This document shows positions 11,046 through 22,292 of a stretch of 64,000 nt of DNA, one piece after another (positions within the stretch are counted from its first letter, which is position 1; each line of letters begins with the position of its first letter). A program made the position numbers and the translations under genes. A model generated the notes under the pieces. It had not been told where the DNA came from. It did no database searches and saw nothing but the letters and a program-made list of their open reading frames with translations. The stretch is taken from assembly GCA_963932145.1 (NCBI GenBank), contig OZ010574.1:63919378-63983377 (forward strand). Reading direction: 5' to 3'. Source of the DNA: Acanthosepion lycidas. Lineage: Eukaryota; Mollusca; Cephalopoda; Sepiida; Sepiidae.

Positions 11046-11094
11046 AAATACAAAGGAAAAACGAATCATCATGGAATAAAGAAATGTACTTACA

Positions 11095-12312
11095 GCAGGT
11101 ACAGAAGGGAAACTACAAGAACTCCTACAAATGGTAGTAAAGGAAAATTAGTCAGAATATATTGTTGCTAGAAAAAGAAACAGCCCAGGGTGCAAATTAT
11201 AAATCGGAGATACCAAAATCAAACAAGTACAACAATTTAAATATCTGGGAAATGATTTAACAGAGGACAAAGACACATTGGTATAGCAACATTGAAAACA
11301 AAGGCAAGTGTACTGAACTGTTATGTAATATGTTGTGTTTCTTACACTAAACCAGATGTTAACTGCTCGATGACCCAAGGCAGAATGTGAAAATGCATCT
11401 CTGCACATCATGGCTAAAAGACACAGACTGTGATTTGGAGCTGATATGACAGATACAAATTCCTTGATTCAACACTGCAGAGTCACAGAGAGAGGGACAG
11501 AGACGTTGCTGAGATGTTGACATGCAGAGGTTGGTCAAAAACACTGCAGGCAGACTGAGACTGAACCCAATACTTTTCAAATTTCATCCTTTCGCCACCA
11601 ATGTCTTCACAAAACATCAGCAAGCAGCCATAACCAACATTCTTTCTCTTTCTTTCTTTCTTTCTTTCTTCCTTCCCCACTCTGTCACCTTTTACAACAT
11701 CAATGAGTAATATGATGGCTTTGTATATATGTAAATAAATAATATATTTACCCAAAATACGACATATTCTTTTTTTCCTTGATTTTTTTGTTTGCTGAGG
11801 TGAAGAAGAAATTAACCTCTTCAGCAGAAACAATAACAGTGACAAGTTCTGCCTTCCAGGTTACTCATTCTTCATTTCTGTAACAAATATCATTCCTCTC
11901 ATATGACAGTAAATGCTGAACAATCTCTTCACAGATGAAGAAGATACCTGAAGCAACAGGAGGAGGCTGAGAATACCATAGGCCAAATATGTGAGCAACA
12001 ACAAAGTTTTAGAGAAAATGGAAATAAAAAAAAGACCTTTATATTTAACATCAGGAAGACAGTGTTGAAATTTCTAGTGCACATAATGAGAAAAGAGAGT
12101 TTGGAAAATTTGATACTCACAAGACAAATTGAAGGCAAGAGAGATAGTGGAAAGCAACACATAACCTACATAGTGAGCTTGAGTAAATGAATGATGGAAC
12201 AAGGTTTAGGAAACATAACAAAAAGAGGAAATTTATTAAAGCCTACAAAAGGCAAGAAATTGTGGAGAGCCATGATTGCCTATATCCTGAATAGACATAG
12301 AACATAGAAGAC
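11095..12312 (+). pseudogene. LINE-B C-terminal half, interrupted
   Basis: The left part (11095-11331) and right part (11889-12312) align with consecutive parts of LINE-B at 34500-35515 and 40050-40545. The right part includes gacagtaaatgctgaacaat, gttttagagaaaatgg and the 3' end gagagccatgattgcctata. Between them about 560 bp (11332-11888) is foreign sequence with a (TTTC)n tract and no recognised family. Stops are frequent. Confidence 0.7.
11640..11672. repeat. (TTTC)n microsatellite
   Basis: Short tetranucleotide tract inside the insertion that splits LINE-B. Confidence 0.85.
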
Positions 12313-12384
12313 TGCAGTCATTGAATGAATAAGATCAGATAATTCTTCCATAACAAATGGAGAAACATATGTCACACAAAAGAA

Positions 12385-12715
12385 TGGAATTACCTATGAT
12401 AATAAAATCCGATCTAAGAACAATAATGGCCAAGATGACAAGAAACAAAGCAGCAGGTGAGATTGTCATAGAGATATTGACAATATGAGATGATTTGTGG
12501 ATTGATGTGGGGATAAATGAAATATATACGGTAACTTTGAAATATCAGATCTAAAGAGATCGATTTTCAAAGCATTACCCAAGAAACTGGGTGCAAATGA
12601 ATGTGAATCTCTTTGAACAATCAGCTTGATGAACCGCAGAACAAAACAAATAATTAGCGTTCTAATGAATAGAGCCCGCAGCAGAATTAGATCAGAATTA
12701 GCAGAAGAATAACAC
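12385..12715 (+). pseudogene. LINE-B RT N-terminal fragment
   Basis: The translation gives KAAGEIVIEIL (the NKMAGLDRIVIDML region of the 33.8-kb copy) followed by frameshifted pieces of the IALPKKPG and MNRARSRIR region. It ends near 12710 within gcagcagaattagatcag. It represents the upstream half missing from the previous LINE-B fragment but is not continuous with it. Confidence 0.6.
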
Positions 12716-13414
12716 AATACTTCCTTTATTCACTGAGCACGTTGGGACAGCTGTTGTAAAAATAAGTCTCAATATTTCAAAATTCCAGATAATTGTATAT
12801 GTAAATTATTGTCAAAATTGTATACATAAATTAATGAAAAAAATGAAAAAAAAAATGTAATTTTCAAAAAAATTTAACATTTATATCATTATATAAAATT
12901 TTCTAATATTTGTTCACATTTTTATCCAGATTTGCTTTTATGAATAAATGCATCATTTTTTGTCTGTTTTTGGCTGACCTCACATTTTTTGCCCACTAAA
13001 TCCCAAAGATGTATTTGCAATGGTAATTTCTGACTGAAAGTGCAACCAACTTTTGTCAAACATGATAATTGCTTCTGTGTTTGAGAATTGTGCATTGGGG
13101 GTTTTTGAATTTCAACAAGGGCAATACCATTATCATTCAATTTTATTGGCGTCGTTATCAAAAATTGAGTATGGTGTTCTAAATTCTCAAAACACTTGTC
13201 TGAGATGCAATACTAGAAGGAGTTTAGTTTGGAAAATTGAAAAATGCTTGGAGGATTACACTTTCTCTTTTCATTTAATAAGTAGTGTGTATATGCTATT
13301 GTAGCTGATATAAAAGTTTCTGAAAAGTAGACATATTCTTAATTTACAAATACAGCTATCACATATTAGCCATGTATATAATTGATACTATTAATGGTTA
13401 GTTTCTTGCTTTTT
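12716..13414. other. Unassigned stretch
   Basis: Overlapping short open frames occur on both strands (12922-13161 minus, 13053-13304 plus). Neither peptide is recognisable and no element ends are visible. Confidence 0.35.
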
Positions 13415-13580
13415 ATGGATGTGTGTTGGTGTGTTGGTTCAGAATAAAAAAAATGGAGGACTGAGTTCAAATTCTAGTCAAGTTTGTTAAATTTGAATGT
13501 AGTGAATACAAAATAAGAATAGCTACCTTTACCCACTCCCTTCAAATTCAGGCAACCCGAAGAGAAAAACAGGAATAAAT
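13415..13580 (+). mobile_element. SINE-B, diverged head copy
   Basis: A tRNA-like head runs from atgtgtgttggtgtgttgg to the B-box-like ctgagttcaaattctagtc, followed by the start of a SINE-B-like body. It is more diverged than the other copies. Confidence 0.5.
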
Positions 13581-14221
13581 TCATGAGCCTATGTGAAATT
13601 GATTTTGGACCAATGAAAACCTTGTCTTCACAGAAATTAGCTGTTCAGTTGAGAAAAAGAAAGAAAAGAAAATATGTGAAACCCTTTTTTATATAAAATG
13701 AGGAAAATATTAAATTAAGAAGAGAAAAGTGTTTGAAGATCTGTGAAAGGTTTGTTTCTGTTCAGCACATCCATTGTTGAAGTTCTCACCAGTGTCAAAT
13801 TACTAGCAAATTATATTATTGGCCTCTTAACCAAGCACATGGTACTTCAAAGAATATTCTTTCAACAATCCAAAAAAGCTTAGTATTTCAAACTATCTCT
13901 GTTCATTTACTTTTGAATGTATGTAAACCATATATCTCTTTTGCAAGTGATGAACTCTGTAACCTTTTTTTTAAACATTTTTGAATATTATTTTGCCAGG
14001 TTATTTAATCTATTGTATGAACATTTCCTCTTCCTGACAATTCATTAAAACTATTGACTTTCGAAATTTCTGAGCCACTGACACAACTTCAAGCATGTAA
14101 ATTCATAAATCTTATCTTGTTTTGCTATAATTACCCATGTGTTTCCTCATCATTAGCATCCTTTGTTAATCTTCTTGGTATAGGTAAATCAACTCTTCAT
14201 TTTAACCTGTAAATCCCATGC
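13581..14221. other. Unassigned stretch
   Basis: A+T-rich sequence with no recognisable coding or repeat structure. Confidence 0.35.
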
Positions 14222-14500
14222 CATTATAAATTCACTTACACATAAATATCCTGCAGAAAGGTATTAATCTATCTCTTCTCCCCCCCAGCTATAGGGAAAT
14301 AACAGGACAGACTGGGCTCTACAGCTCTCAACTAGTCTGGGACAAAGAAATCTCTGACTTCAAACCAGCCTGCAGAGGATTGGGCTTTGGCAGGGTAGAT
14401 TGCGCAAGACCCACTATTTCTGCTATGGCTTCAGTATGCGTGGTGCTCCTTAGACACTAATGGGTTAAAGGACTCGTGATCATGTATGATCATTCTTGTT
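14222..14500 (+). mobile_element. SINE-B body, 5'-truncated, tail type 2
   Basis: The segment contains the SINE-B blocks cttacacataaatatcctg, ggtattaatctatc and cagctatagggaaata, followed by aggacagactgggctctac. Its tail (tatgcgtggtgctcc, then ctaatgggttaaaggac) differs from the tail of the copies at 15194 and 25224 but resembles the one at 18900-18950. This suggests two tail subfamilies. Confidence 0.7.
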
Positions 14501-14583
14501 TCTAAATTAATGGCTTCCATCACGTTTAGATGCCTTTTGCAGGAAGTATATATGTTCTCAGTTGTGTATTTAAGTTGGTAAAA

Positions 14584-14585
<2 letters not shown>

Positions 14586-14637
<52 letters not shown>
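14586..14637. repeat. (TA)n microsatellite
   Basis: Long TA tract shortly after a SINE-B copy. Confidence 0.95.
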
Positions 14638-14639
<2 letters not shown>

Positions 14640-15123
14640 AAAAAAAAGAGATTGACTGTTTGTGAGAGGAACCATTTTATAGTGGTGCAATTGTTATTTC
14701 ATTGATAAAAGTCAAGAAAATTGCCAAATATTATATTTATGTATAACAATTTGGCTTTTGATTCTGAGATAAAAATTTATTGAGTTATACACAAGTGGCT
14801 GGGCCTTTCATCTATTCTCTTCTCGAACAGTTATTGTGACATGCCAGTGACAAGATGATGAGCAAATTAACTGTGGAAGGAAGAGTATGAAGAAAGAGTT
14901 GGATTCATGCCTTTGCCAAAAGAGTGAAAATAACAAAAGCATTCACAAAAAGAATTTGATTCTGGTCATTAGTCTTTTATTGTTTGTTTAGTGTTTACAA
15001 AATCTATCTGTGTCAATATTAGATTGCCTCAACTACCTGTGAAAGAAATATTTATTTCTTAAGAATATTGTATAGATGTTTCAGAAAAGATGCCTACTTT
15101 TTCTAAATTAGAAAATATACCTA

Positions 15124-15125
<2 letters not shown>
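14640..15125. other. Unassigned stretch
   Basis: Nothing recognisable between two TA tracts. Confidence 0.35.

Positions 15126-15126
<1 letters not shown>

Positions 15127-15193
<67 letters not shown>
15127..15193. repeat. (TA)n microsatellite
   Basis: About 67 bp of TA immediately upstream of a SINE-B head. Confidence 0.95.
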
Positions 15194-15195
<2 letters not shown>

Positions 15196-15573
15196 ATTGG
15201 AACAGGGGAATAATGGTTAGTTGCTTGGATTGAGGAAACGGAGAGCCAAGTTTGAATTCCAGTCAAATCCATTACATTCACTTACATGCTAATACCCTTG
15301 GGAAAGGTATTAATCCTCCTCCTCTCCCTCCAGGACAGACTGCGTTATATGGTCTTTGGATGGAGAACGACAACTCTGAATTCAAAACCTGTGGAGGGTC
15401 ATTTGGGTTCCTTTTGGCATGTAGTGCACCAGTCTCTGTATTTGGCCATTCTAAAAGTGTAGATGGTTCTGCACAAAACCTTCACCACTATAATAAAATG
15501 TTGGTGTCAGGTTGTTGGTTCCCTAGAACTGATCTGCTTGACCCTCATACATTGAATTCCACAGGAGAGTTGA

Positions 15574-15577
<4 letters not shown>
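15194..15577 (+). mobile_element. SINE-B, near full length, tail type 1
   Basis: A tRNA-like head with B-box-like agtttgaattccagtc near 15255 is followed by the body (acttacatgctaataccc, then gggaaaggtatt) and a 3' domain with cactataataaaatgtt and ttgaccctcatacattgaat. The element passes directly into a (TA)n tract. It probably depended on a LINE partner for retroposition. Confidence 0.85.

Positions 15578-15616
<39 letters not shown>
15578..15616. repeat. (TA)n tail of SINE-B
   Basis: TA tract contiguous with the SINE 3' end, as in the copies at 17400 and 25618. Confidence 0.9.
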
Positions 15617-15619
<3 letters not shown>

Positions 15620-15691
15620 TCATGAATCATTCATACGAAAAACAAATATAGAGGTTAATGATTTGTTTTTTGTATGAATGATTCATGAATT
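15617..15691. repeat. 31-bp inverted repeat (hairpin) between TA tracts
   Basis: The left arm at 15617-15647 starts aattcatgaatcattcatac. The right arm at 15661-15691 is its reverse complement with about one difference. The 13-bp loop is 15648-15660. The structure sits between two (TA)n tracts. Confidence 0.85.
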
Positions 15692-15724
15692 CATAAATTA
15701 TATTTGCACCTTTTAATTGAAATA

Positions 15725-15750
15725 TTTATATATATATATATATATATATC
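15725..15750. repeat. (TA)n microsatellite
   Basis: Short TA tract after the hairpin. Confidence 0.9.
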
Positions 15751-15910
15751 AATTAATATATAATATATAATTTGCTTCATATGTGGCCTCCTTTGTAAAT
15801 CATTAGCGGGTCTTAAGTGCCACTTAAGATTATCACACAAAATTTCTTAACTGAATCAATAAGCTGTCAGATTCTCATACGTCAAAACCAACGGGAGAGT
15901 CCATTATTAT

Positions 15911-15914
<4 letters not shown>

Positions 15915-15972
<58 letters not shown>
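15915..15972. repeat. (TA)n microsatellite
   Basis: TA tract immediately upstream of SINE-A. Confidence 0.95.
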
Positions 15973-15974
<2 letters not shown>

Positions 15975-16440
15975 TGGGGGTGGTGACCAAGGAGTCAGGA
16001 CTTTTGCTTTCTGATCATGAGACCTGAGTTCAAATCTCACCATGGTCGATTTGTCAGGAAGGTGACTTCTTGATGTAATTGGTCTGATGGAGGCTATCTC
16101 AGTGTGCAGAACCTTTGGAAAGTGCCTGACCTCAACCTTGTTAGTGAAATTGCATAGACAGAACCCTTGGTAGACATCAATAGTTGAGCTTGCATGATTT
16201 CAAAAGTCATCATGACCAAGGATTTGAGTGTGCTAACCTTGTTCAGACTGTTGATCATGCTAGATAACATGAAATCTCTGAAAAACTGTAACTAAGGTCG
16301 GCTGAGTATACTTGCAGTATAAATCACAGTTGGGATCTGTGGATGTTGAACAAACACAAATGTGCTTGAGCAAGTATCTGCCATGGGGATTAGTTAGCTG
16401 CCCTAGTAGATGAGCACCCTCAGATCTGAGTGGCTGTGCT
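15973..16440 (+). mobile_element. SINE-A, near full length
   Basis: The head looks tRNA-derived, with an A-box-like ggtggtgaccaaggagtcag and a B-box-like ctgagttcaaatctcacca near 16025. The body includes aaagtgcctgacctcaacc, gttgatcatgctagataac and aacacaaatgtgcttgagca, and matches the truncated copy at 1271-1620. No clear target duplication is seen because a TA tract precedes it. Confidence 0.8.
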
Positions 16441-16903
16441 ATTATATGTATATACTTATTTTTTTATATATTTATATGTATGTTTACAGAAAATTATTAA
16501 AAAATTTTTACTTACTTTTTTCAGAAAAAATAGTTTTACTTTAATTGATCTGACTGTTAGTTTTTCAAAAAGTTTGTAAATGTTTATTAGATTACTATAT
16601 GCTGCTGCTTAAGTCAGCTTGTAAGTAAAACAATTTTAGCAATTCTCTATAAACATATTTGTAAAATAATTATTACATATAAATATATACAAACATCAGG
16701 TATTTTCCCAAATTTATTATTATTTTTATAATATATATATGCAAACAGTTATGCAAAACTTTTAGACAATTTTTACACACTTTGCACCCAGAAAAGAAAA
16801 CAGTTGTACAAGAACAAGAAAAATTGAATGAAATCTTAACTGCAGTAACTCGTCAGTCATCTTTAACGAAACATGTATAAAACAGGGATTGCTGTCCAAA
16901 TAG

Positions 16904-16906
<3 letters not shown>
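16441..16906. other. Unassigned A+T-rich stretch
   Basis: No recognisable element or open frame. Confidence 0.35.

Positions 16907-16980
<74 letters not shown>
16907..16980. repeat. (TA)n microsatellite
   Basis: About 74 bp of TA directly upstream of SINE-B. Confidence 0.95.
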
Positions 16981-16983
<3 letters not shown>

Positions 16984-17400
16984 GACGAGGCATGGTGGAG
17001 TAATGGGTAGCGGCTTGGATTGAGGAATCGGAGAGCCATGTTCGAATTCCAGTCAAGCCCATTATATTCATTTATGTGCTAATACCCTTGGGAAAAGTGT
17101 GAATCCTCTTCTTCTCCCTCCATCTATGGGTAAATAGCAGGACAGACTGGGTTCTAAAGCCTTGGTTGGCAACTAGTCTAGGAGAAGGTCAACTGAATTC
17201 AAAACCTGTGAAGGGTTGTTTGGGGACCCTGTAGCATGTAGTGCACCAAGTCTCTGTATTCGGCCCTTCAAAAAGTGTGGATGGTTCTGCACAAAAACTT
17301 CACCACTATAATCAAATCATGTGCTTGTGTTGGGCTGTCAGTTTTCTAGAAACTGGTCTGCTTGACCCTCGGACATTGATTTCAGCAAGAGAGTTGAGTA
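16981..17400 (+). mobile_element. SINE-B, full length, tail type 1
   Basis: This is the cleanest copy. The head runs gaggcatggtggagtaatgg to the B-box atgttcgaattccagtc, the body has gtgctaatacccttggga and aggacagactgggttc, and the 3' domain contains cactataatcaaatcatg and tgaccctcggacattgat. Box spacing and sequence are those of a tRNA-type pol III promoter. A related minus-strand copy lies at 24740-25072. Confidence 0.88.
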
Positions 17401-17690
17401 TATACATAAGAATATATAAGGGAGAGATTATTGTTGTTCCAGTGAGAGAAAAGTGTATATTTTAAAGAGAAAAGACGAGTTGCAAACATTTTTGGTTTTA
17501 ATGTGGATTTTAAAAAAATATATTATACTTTATTTGCTATATTTTTGCTACACGTATTTCGAGTCTTTTGTCCTTTATCAGGTAAAGAATGGTTATTTCC
17601 ATATATTATTTAAAGGGATTCATTTTTCCTTATGTTTTCTCATGTTTTAAATATTGTCTTTTTCAATATATATATATATATATATAATCA
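17401..17690 (+). repeat. TA-flanked repeat family G, single copy
   Basis: The blocks gttccagtgagagaaaagtg, aagagaaaagacgagttgc and atttttggttttaatgtgga match one arm of the palindrome at 26315-26500. Here the copy is single and continues past the point where the other folds back. It ends at a short TA tract near 17667-17687. Confidence 0.65.
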
Positions 17691-18159
17691 ATTTTAACGA
17701 TATTTTCATTTAGATGATCAGTTGAATACATGATTGTTTTGCTTGCATGATAGAATTAAGAAGATTTGTGCAAGGAACAAAAGTTCAGATCAGCCATTCC
17801 TAGGAATTATATTTTATCTAATTTCATATTGGTACAAATTTACAAACGGCATCAAAATATGGCTGTAGTGGCAGTAATATTTGAAGTTGCATTGGACTTA
17901 TAAAAAAAAATATAGCAATTTCTATTGATTTATCTTTGAGGCAAAAATAATTGAAAACATAAACAGATTTTGGTGTTTTATTTGTCAACTTTACAATATG
18001 CAAAAATTCAATTTCTGTGATGTCACCAAGAAATTCCCAAATGTAGACAAGGGTAACATATTTATCATCACCGTTTTTCTGCATAAATATTTCAAAGTTT
18101 AATACACAAAAGAATACATACATATAATATACACTGCTCAACAATTTTTCTCTCCATAA
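17691..18159. other. Unassigned stretch
   Basis: A 106-codon minus-strand open frame (18144-17824) is present but has no recognisable motif. I treat it as chance in A+T-rich DNA. Confidence 0.35.
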
Positions 18160-18424
18160 ATCTATAAATCTACCACTTGCACATGCACAGAATATGGTGC
18201 CACATATGGTCCAGCGCTTCTTTATATCTAGAGATCCTTGAAAAAAATCAAAGAAAAATCAGCAATATTATTGGTCCTGACCTGGCATCTTGGCTTCAGT
18301 CACTTTTCCACTGCCATAAAGTTGCCTCCCTTTGCCTTTTCTATAAATACTTTCATGATAATTGTTTGGATGAGCTCTTTGCTATGGTAGCTAGACATTA
18401 TGAATATAAATGCAGTACTATACT
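18160..18424 (+). pseudogene. LINE-A C-terminal coding fragment, left half
   Basis: The frame gives IWCHIWSSASLYLEILEKNQ, then SNIIGPDLASWLQS and SLCLFYKYFHDNCLDELF, the conserved C-terminal motif of LINE-A. It ends at the direct repeat ACTATACT (18417-18424) and resumes at 18989 after a SINE insertion. Confidence 0.8.
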
Positions 18425-18988
18425 CAAATCCATTACATTCACTTACATGCTAATATCCTTGGGAAAGGTATTAATCCTCTTCTTCTCCCTCCAGCTATGG
18501 GTAAATAGCAGGACAAACTGGGTTCTATAGCCTTGGATGACAACTGGTCTAGGAGAAGGACAACTCTGAATTCAAAACCTATGTTGGATCTGAAGAGACA
18601 TTCACAGCCACCACCTGGTGGTGGAGGATGTGTCAGAGGATGGAGATCTCTGGCTTTTGGTGGTGGTGGTGGTGAGGGTGTGTGGAGGCATGGTGAAGTA
18701 ATAGATAGTGGCTTGGATTGAGGAATGAGAGAGCTAAGTTTGAATTCCAGTCAAATCCATTACATTCACTTACCTGCTAATACCCTTGGGAAAGGTATGA
18801 ATCCCCTTCTTCTCCTCCCAGCTATGGGTAAATAGCAGGGCAGACTGGGTTCTATAGCCTTGGATGGCAGCTGTTCTACCACAGAATGAAATGGCTATCT
18901 ACTGTGGGAAAAAATCTGCCTTGTCAGTAATGGACTAAAAGATACATGATCTCCTACACGTGTATCACACATGGCACATAACTGACTG
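18425..18988 (+). mobile_element. Composite (dimeric) SINE-B insertion flanked by ACTATACT
   Basis: The insertion splits LINE-A and is flanked by an 8-bp direct repeat (18417-18424 and 18989-18996). It holds a 5'-truncated SINE-B (18425-18580), a G-rich linker with a (TGG)n run, and a second SINE-B with a complete tRNA-like head (18683 on, B-box-like aagtttgaattccagtc) and a type-2 tail. One duplication around both units suggests they inserted as a single transcript. Nested insertion is the alternative. Confidence 0.7.
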
Positions 18989-19293
18989 ACTATACTGATG
19001 ACGAGGTCTCATCATTATACAGCTGAGTTGGCTAGATGTAGCCATAATTTCTATGGTAACAGTTTCTTTTCTCACACTTCTTGCTTGTGGAACTGCTTTC
19101 CAGCTCCATGCTTTTCAGCTGACTTTAATTTTCAAAAATTTAAATACAATGTAAATAGCTATCTACTGTTCTCCTGAATACCTCACTTTTGTACTCTGTC
19201 CTTATTAATGTTGCTGTTATCTAATTCTTCCCCATAAACACTTTGTGCCTTAGTGGCTTTACTGCCTTGCTTGTGTTGAACAGGATTAAAATA
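18989..19293 (+). pseudogene. LINE-A 3' end, right half of the split copy
   Basis: This continues the copy at 18160-18424 with gtctcatcattatacagctg, cttcttgcttgtggaactgc and the 3' terminal tagtggctttactgccttgc. It then runs into a (CATA)n(TA)n tract. Confidence 0.75.
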
Positions 19294-19304
19294 TATATAC
19301 ATAC

Positions 19305-19365
<61 letters not shown>
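19290..19365. repeat. (CATA)n(TA)n compound microsatellite
   Basis: A CATA tract passes into a pure TA tract directly after the LINE-A 3' end. Confidence 0.95.
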
Positions 19366-19368
<3 letters not shown>

Positions 19369-19849
19369 GTAAATTGGGATAAACATAATCTTTGTGTGGT
19401 TCAGACAGATATTGTTCATCATAAACAATCATAATACAACTTCTTTATTTAAATGAAACAACCCATATTAAATAAAATAACTTTTGCCATAGTATGTTAA
19501 AGTATATACAAAATATGTATGAATAGTTGATTTTTCCAGTGTTGCTGATCTCGCTGTAGCTGTTTTATATGTGTCCTCACTTTGGATTAATTTGAGTTCC
19601 AGCATTCCAAATGAATATAATGTCATTATGTATTCAACAAAATCATGTGTACTACACTGACAACACCCAAATTATGATAATGAGTGTGCTCCTTGTAAGT
19701 GCTTGGATAAAAATAAAAAAGAGGCATGAACATTGGACAGTTTATACACAATTTTGATTAGGATGTTCAAACTCTTAATCAAAAAAGAGTACAGACGGAA
19801 AGAGCAAGTAACTTATCTAAAATTGTAAATGGAAAGGATAGCAAAGTGT
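19366..19849. other. Unassigned stretch
   Basis: No recognisable element. The last part (cgtacagac-like sequence near 19790) may be decayed LINE-B. Confidence 0.3.
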
Positions 19850-19945
19850 TAGACATTGTTTATATCTACAAATGATAGGAAATTATAGAGAGCCTTGACC
19901 ACCCATATCCTGAAGGGTCATGACACATAGAAGAAAATGCCTTTT
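19850..19945 (+). pseudogene. LINE-B 3' end fragment
   Basis: The blocks gataggaaattatagagagc and catatcctgaagggtcatga match the 3' end of LINE-B at 40460-40530. Confidence 0.6.
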
Positions 19946-20444
19946 CTATAAATTTCAGCTTGTTTTGCCAATGTATTTTTGTGGGGTATTGTTTAAATTT
20001 TTGATAAATTCTTACTGCTGATGTGAAATTAGTTTGGCATTGATTAAATTATAGTTTTTTTTTTTTTATTTAAGAGCCTCGATTATCTACATGAATATGA
20101 AAAATTGAAAACACTTTAAAAATCCTGTATTATCCTAGTTAATTCATGCATAATGCTAAAAGATAAGCCTGGAAAAAGAAGAAAGAAGATATAAACAACA
20201 CAAACCTAGACATCTTCTATTGTCTTTCAACTTCATGATAAGTGAACTTGAAAGAAATTTAGCTAATCTTAATATGAAAATTATGAAATGCGTCAAAAAC
20301 ACTTAAAATTTTAATTATGTTGATTTTGGTTTGGTCAGATGAAATTATTCTTTCAACACAAGATCATTGGTGAAATATGTCAGGTGAAAAATTCTTTTTC
20401 CTAAATTGTCTCAAGAATTTCCATTCCATCAGATTTCATATATA
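19946..20444. other. Unassigned stretch
   Basis: A+T-rich, no structure recognised. Confidence 0.35.
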
Positions 20445-21130
20445 CAGCTAGATTCAAAATTATTCATACCTCAGCAATTCTTTAAAAATATTTTCATTAA
20501 AAGAATGCTTTTGTTCCAACCCAAATTAACATATAAAGAAGAATGAAGTCAAAAACACGTAGGAAATATGGAAAAAAAACTACTAAAATCTGAGAAAGGT
20601 GATAAAGCCACTAACATATTATTGAGAGTGAAAGAGTCTGAAAGAAACATTATTAAAGAGTAAGGACAATCAAAGAAGAGGAATCAAGATGACAGAAGAT
20701 GACTATTTCCTGGAAAGTGAGAAACCAGAAGACAGTTCCACAAGTGAAAAATGCAAGAGAAGAAACTGTTACCATAGAGCTTTTGGTTACATCTCGTTAT
20801 TTCATCTGTAAAATGAGGAGACTGAGGTGTTTTTTTTTTTTTTTTTCATACAGAATCCTTTCACTTTAACCAGGATACAAGTCCCACAGGATGAAAAAAA
20901 AAAAATCCCCAAAGAATGATGCTGTCACCATCATACTTGACTGTTGGGATAGTTTCGTTTGGGTTAAAAGAAATACAATTTTTTCCAGCATCACTGTATC
21001 CTAGTAATTTAATTTTCGTCTCATCTGACTAAAGAAATATTGACCAAAAGCTTGACTTTTTATCAAGGTGTTGCCTGATTTTGTGTATTAAAGTCTTCTC
21101 TGTTCATCTTTCATGGAGACTATTATAAGC
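20445..21130 (-). mobile_element. Tc1-like element, partial, with nested LINE-A fragment
   Basis: The left end at 20447 (acagctagattcaaaattat, then tcatacctcag) looks like a Tc1-type terminal repeat. The minus strand from about 21025 encodes SDETKIKLLGY and then TIPTVKYDGDSIILWG, which contain the first catalytic Asp region and the following conserved block of Tc1 transposases. The remaining DDE residues and the right terminal repeat were not found. A LINE-A 3' fragment lies at 20600-20790. Confidence 0.7.
20600..20790 (-). pseudogene. LINE-A 3' end, nested in Tc1
   Basis: The blocks gataaagccactaac, agtgagaaaccagaagaca and tccacaagtgaaaaatg match the minus-strand LINE-A 3' ends at 35670 and 6130. 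Confidence 0.55.
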
Positions 21131-22292
21131 ACACATATGGTAACATGGAAGAACAAATGAAACAACATGTACCGCTGGTGAAAGGAAATGAAGAGAAGAA
21201 TTCTTAATATAAAAATTTTTTTATTGAGAATACAGAGGACGTAAGTGACTTGGAGGAAAGGTAAAGTTGGTAGGGTATGGAGTTATGTGTGTGTTGGGTC
21301 AGTTGATGTATGTTCTGGGTCAGTTGACTGAGGTCATGATGATAATGTTGAGAGAGTTCTGGTAGTGGATTAGTTGAAGCTTGCCCATTCACCGCAAATC
21401 TGTTTCAGTCAAAGAGCAGCCTTCTTAAAAACAAATGTAGTGGTTCTGAAACTCATCTTTTGACAATGTGTTTTCTTTGGTAGCAGCATTCATGAATGGC
21501 TGATTTTATGTTATATTTTTTGTTTTTTGAAGGAACTGAATTTTTTTGTGGACCAGATGTGATTTTTAGAGCTCCTGTGCTGAGGTTGACATTTTTATTT
21601 TTGTTTTTTCTTTCTTAGCATTCACATCTGGCTAACATGTTGAGTGAATCAGAAAGAGATCTATTTTGAAGCACAGTATAACACTATCCTTATACAAACT
21701 TTGTGGGACTGTCTGTTGAGATACGTAAAGAGCACTGTCATTCAAACTGGCTAGAATATTATTGATGTTTATCCTTGGACTATTCTTGCTACCTTGAGGG
21801 ACGTTTCCTTTCATGTGAGTTTGTATCCTGCTTTCCATCCTCATCTGCAAAGATTTATCAGTGTGGACATGACTAAATTTCTTGATAATACTTTGGACTT
21901 TTGGAATTTCGACTTAAAATTTTGACTTAAAATATATTGGATATAGCTGTGTTGTCACCCCTTTTCTTTATTGTGGGTAGTGATAATCTTTAACCCCATA
22001 TTCTGACAAAATTCATTTATCTTTACTATAGGGACAGAAAAAAGTGGAAAAGTTACCATCAGCTATTGAAGTGCACAATATCACTTTATCATATGAATAT
22101 TGTTCACACTCATTTTAAAGGAAGAACTCCCTAATGCAAGGAAGAAAATTTAGATTCCTTTTAGCTATTTTTGTTTTGTTAAGTATAGGTAAGAATTACA
22201 TTGAACATGCCTTTTGTGATTAAATTAATTTTTGGGTAACAGTGAATGACAAGACAAAATGTAGTGTGTGCTTATCTGTAGCAACCAATGGT
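21131..22292. other. Unassigned stretch
   Basis: Two short minus-strand open frames (21392-21204 and 21850-21632) have no recognisable domain. A tttgactt-containing segment near 21920 may be the far end of the Tc1 element, but this is weak. Confidence 0.35.

Noticed and set aside
17520-17600. Hammerhead-like order on the minus strand (cctgataaagg, then tcgaaatacgtg)
   Set aside because: The core is CTGATAA rather than CTGATGA, and neither stem I nor a cleavage triplet can be formed.
21632-21850. Transposase or RT fragment (NVPQGS segment)
   Set aside because: VPQGS recalls RT block B, but neighbouring residues do not fit and no other motif supports it.
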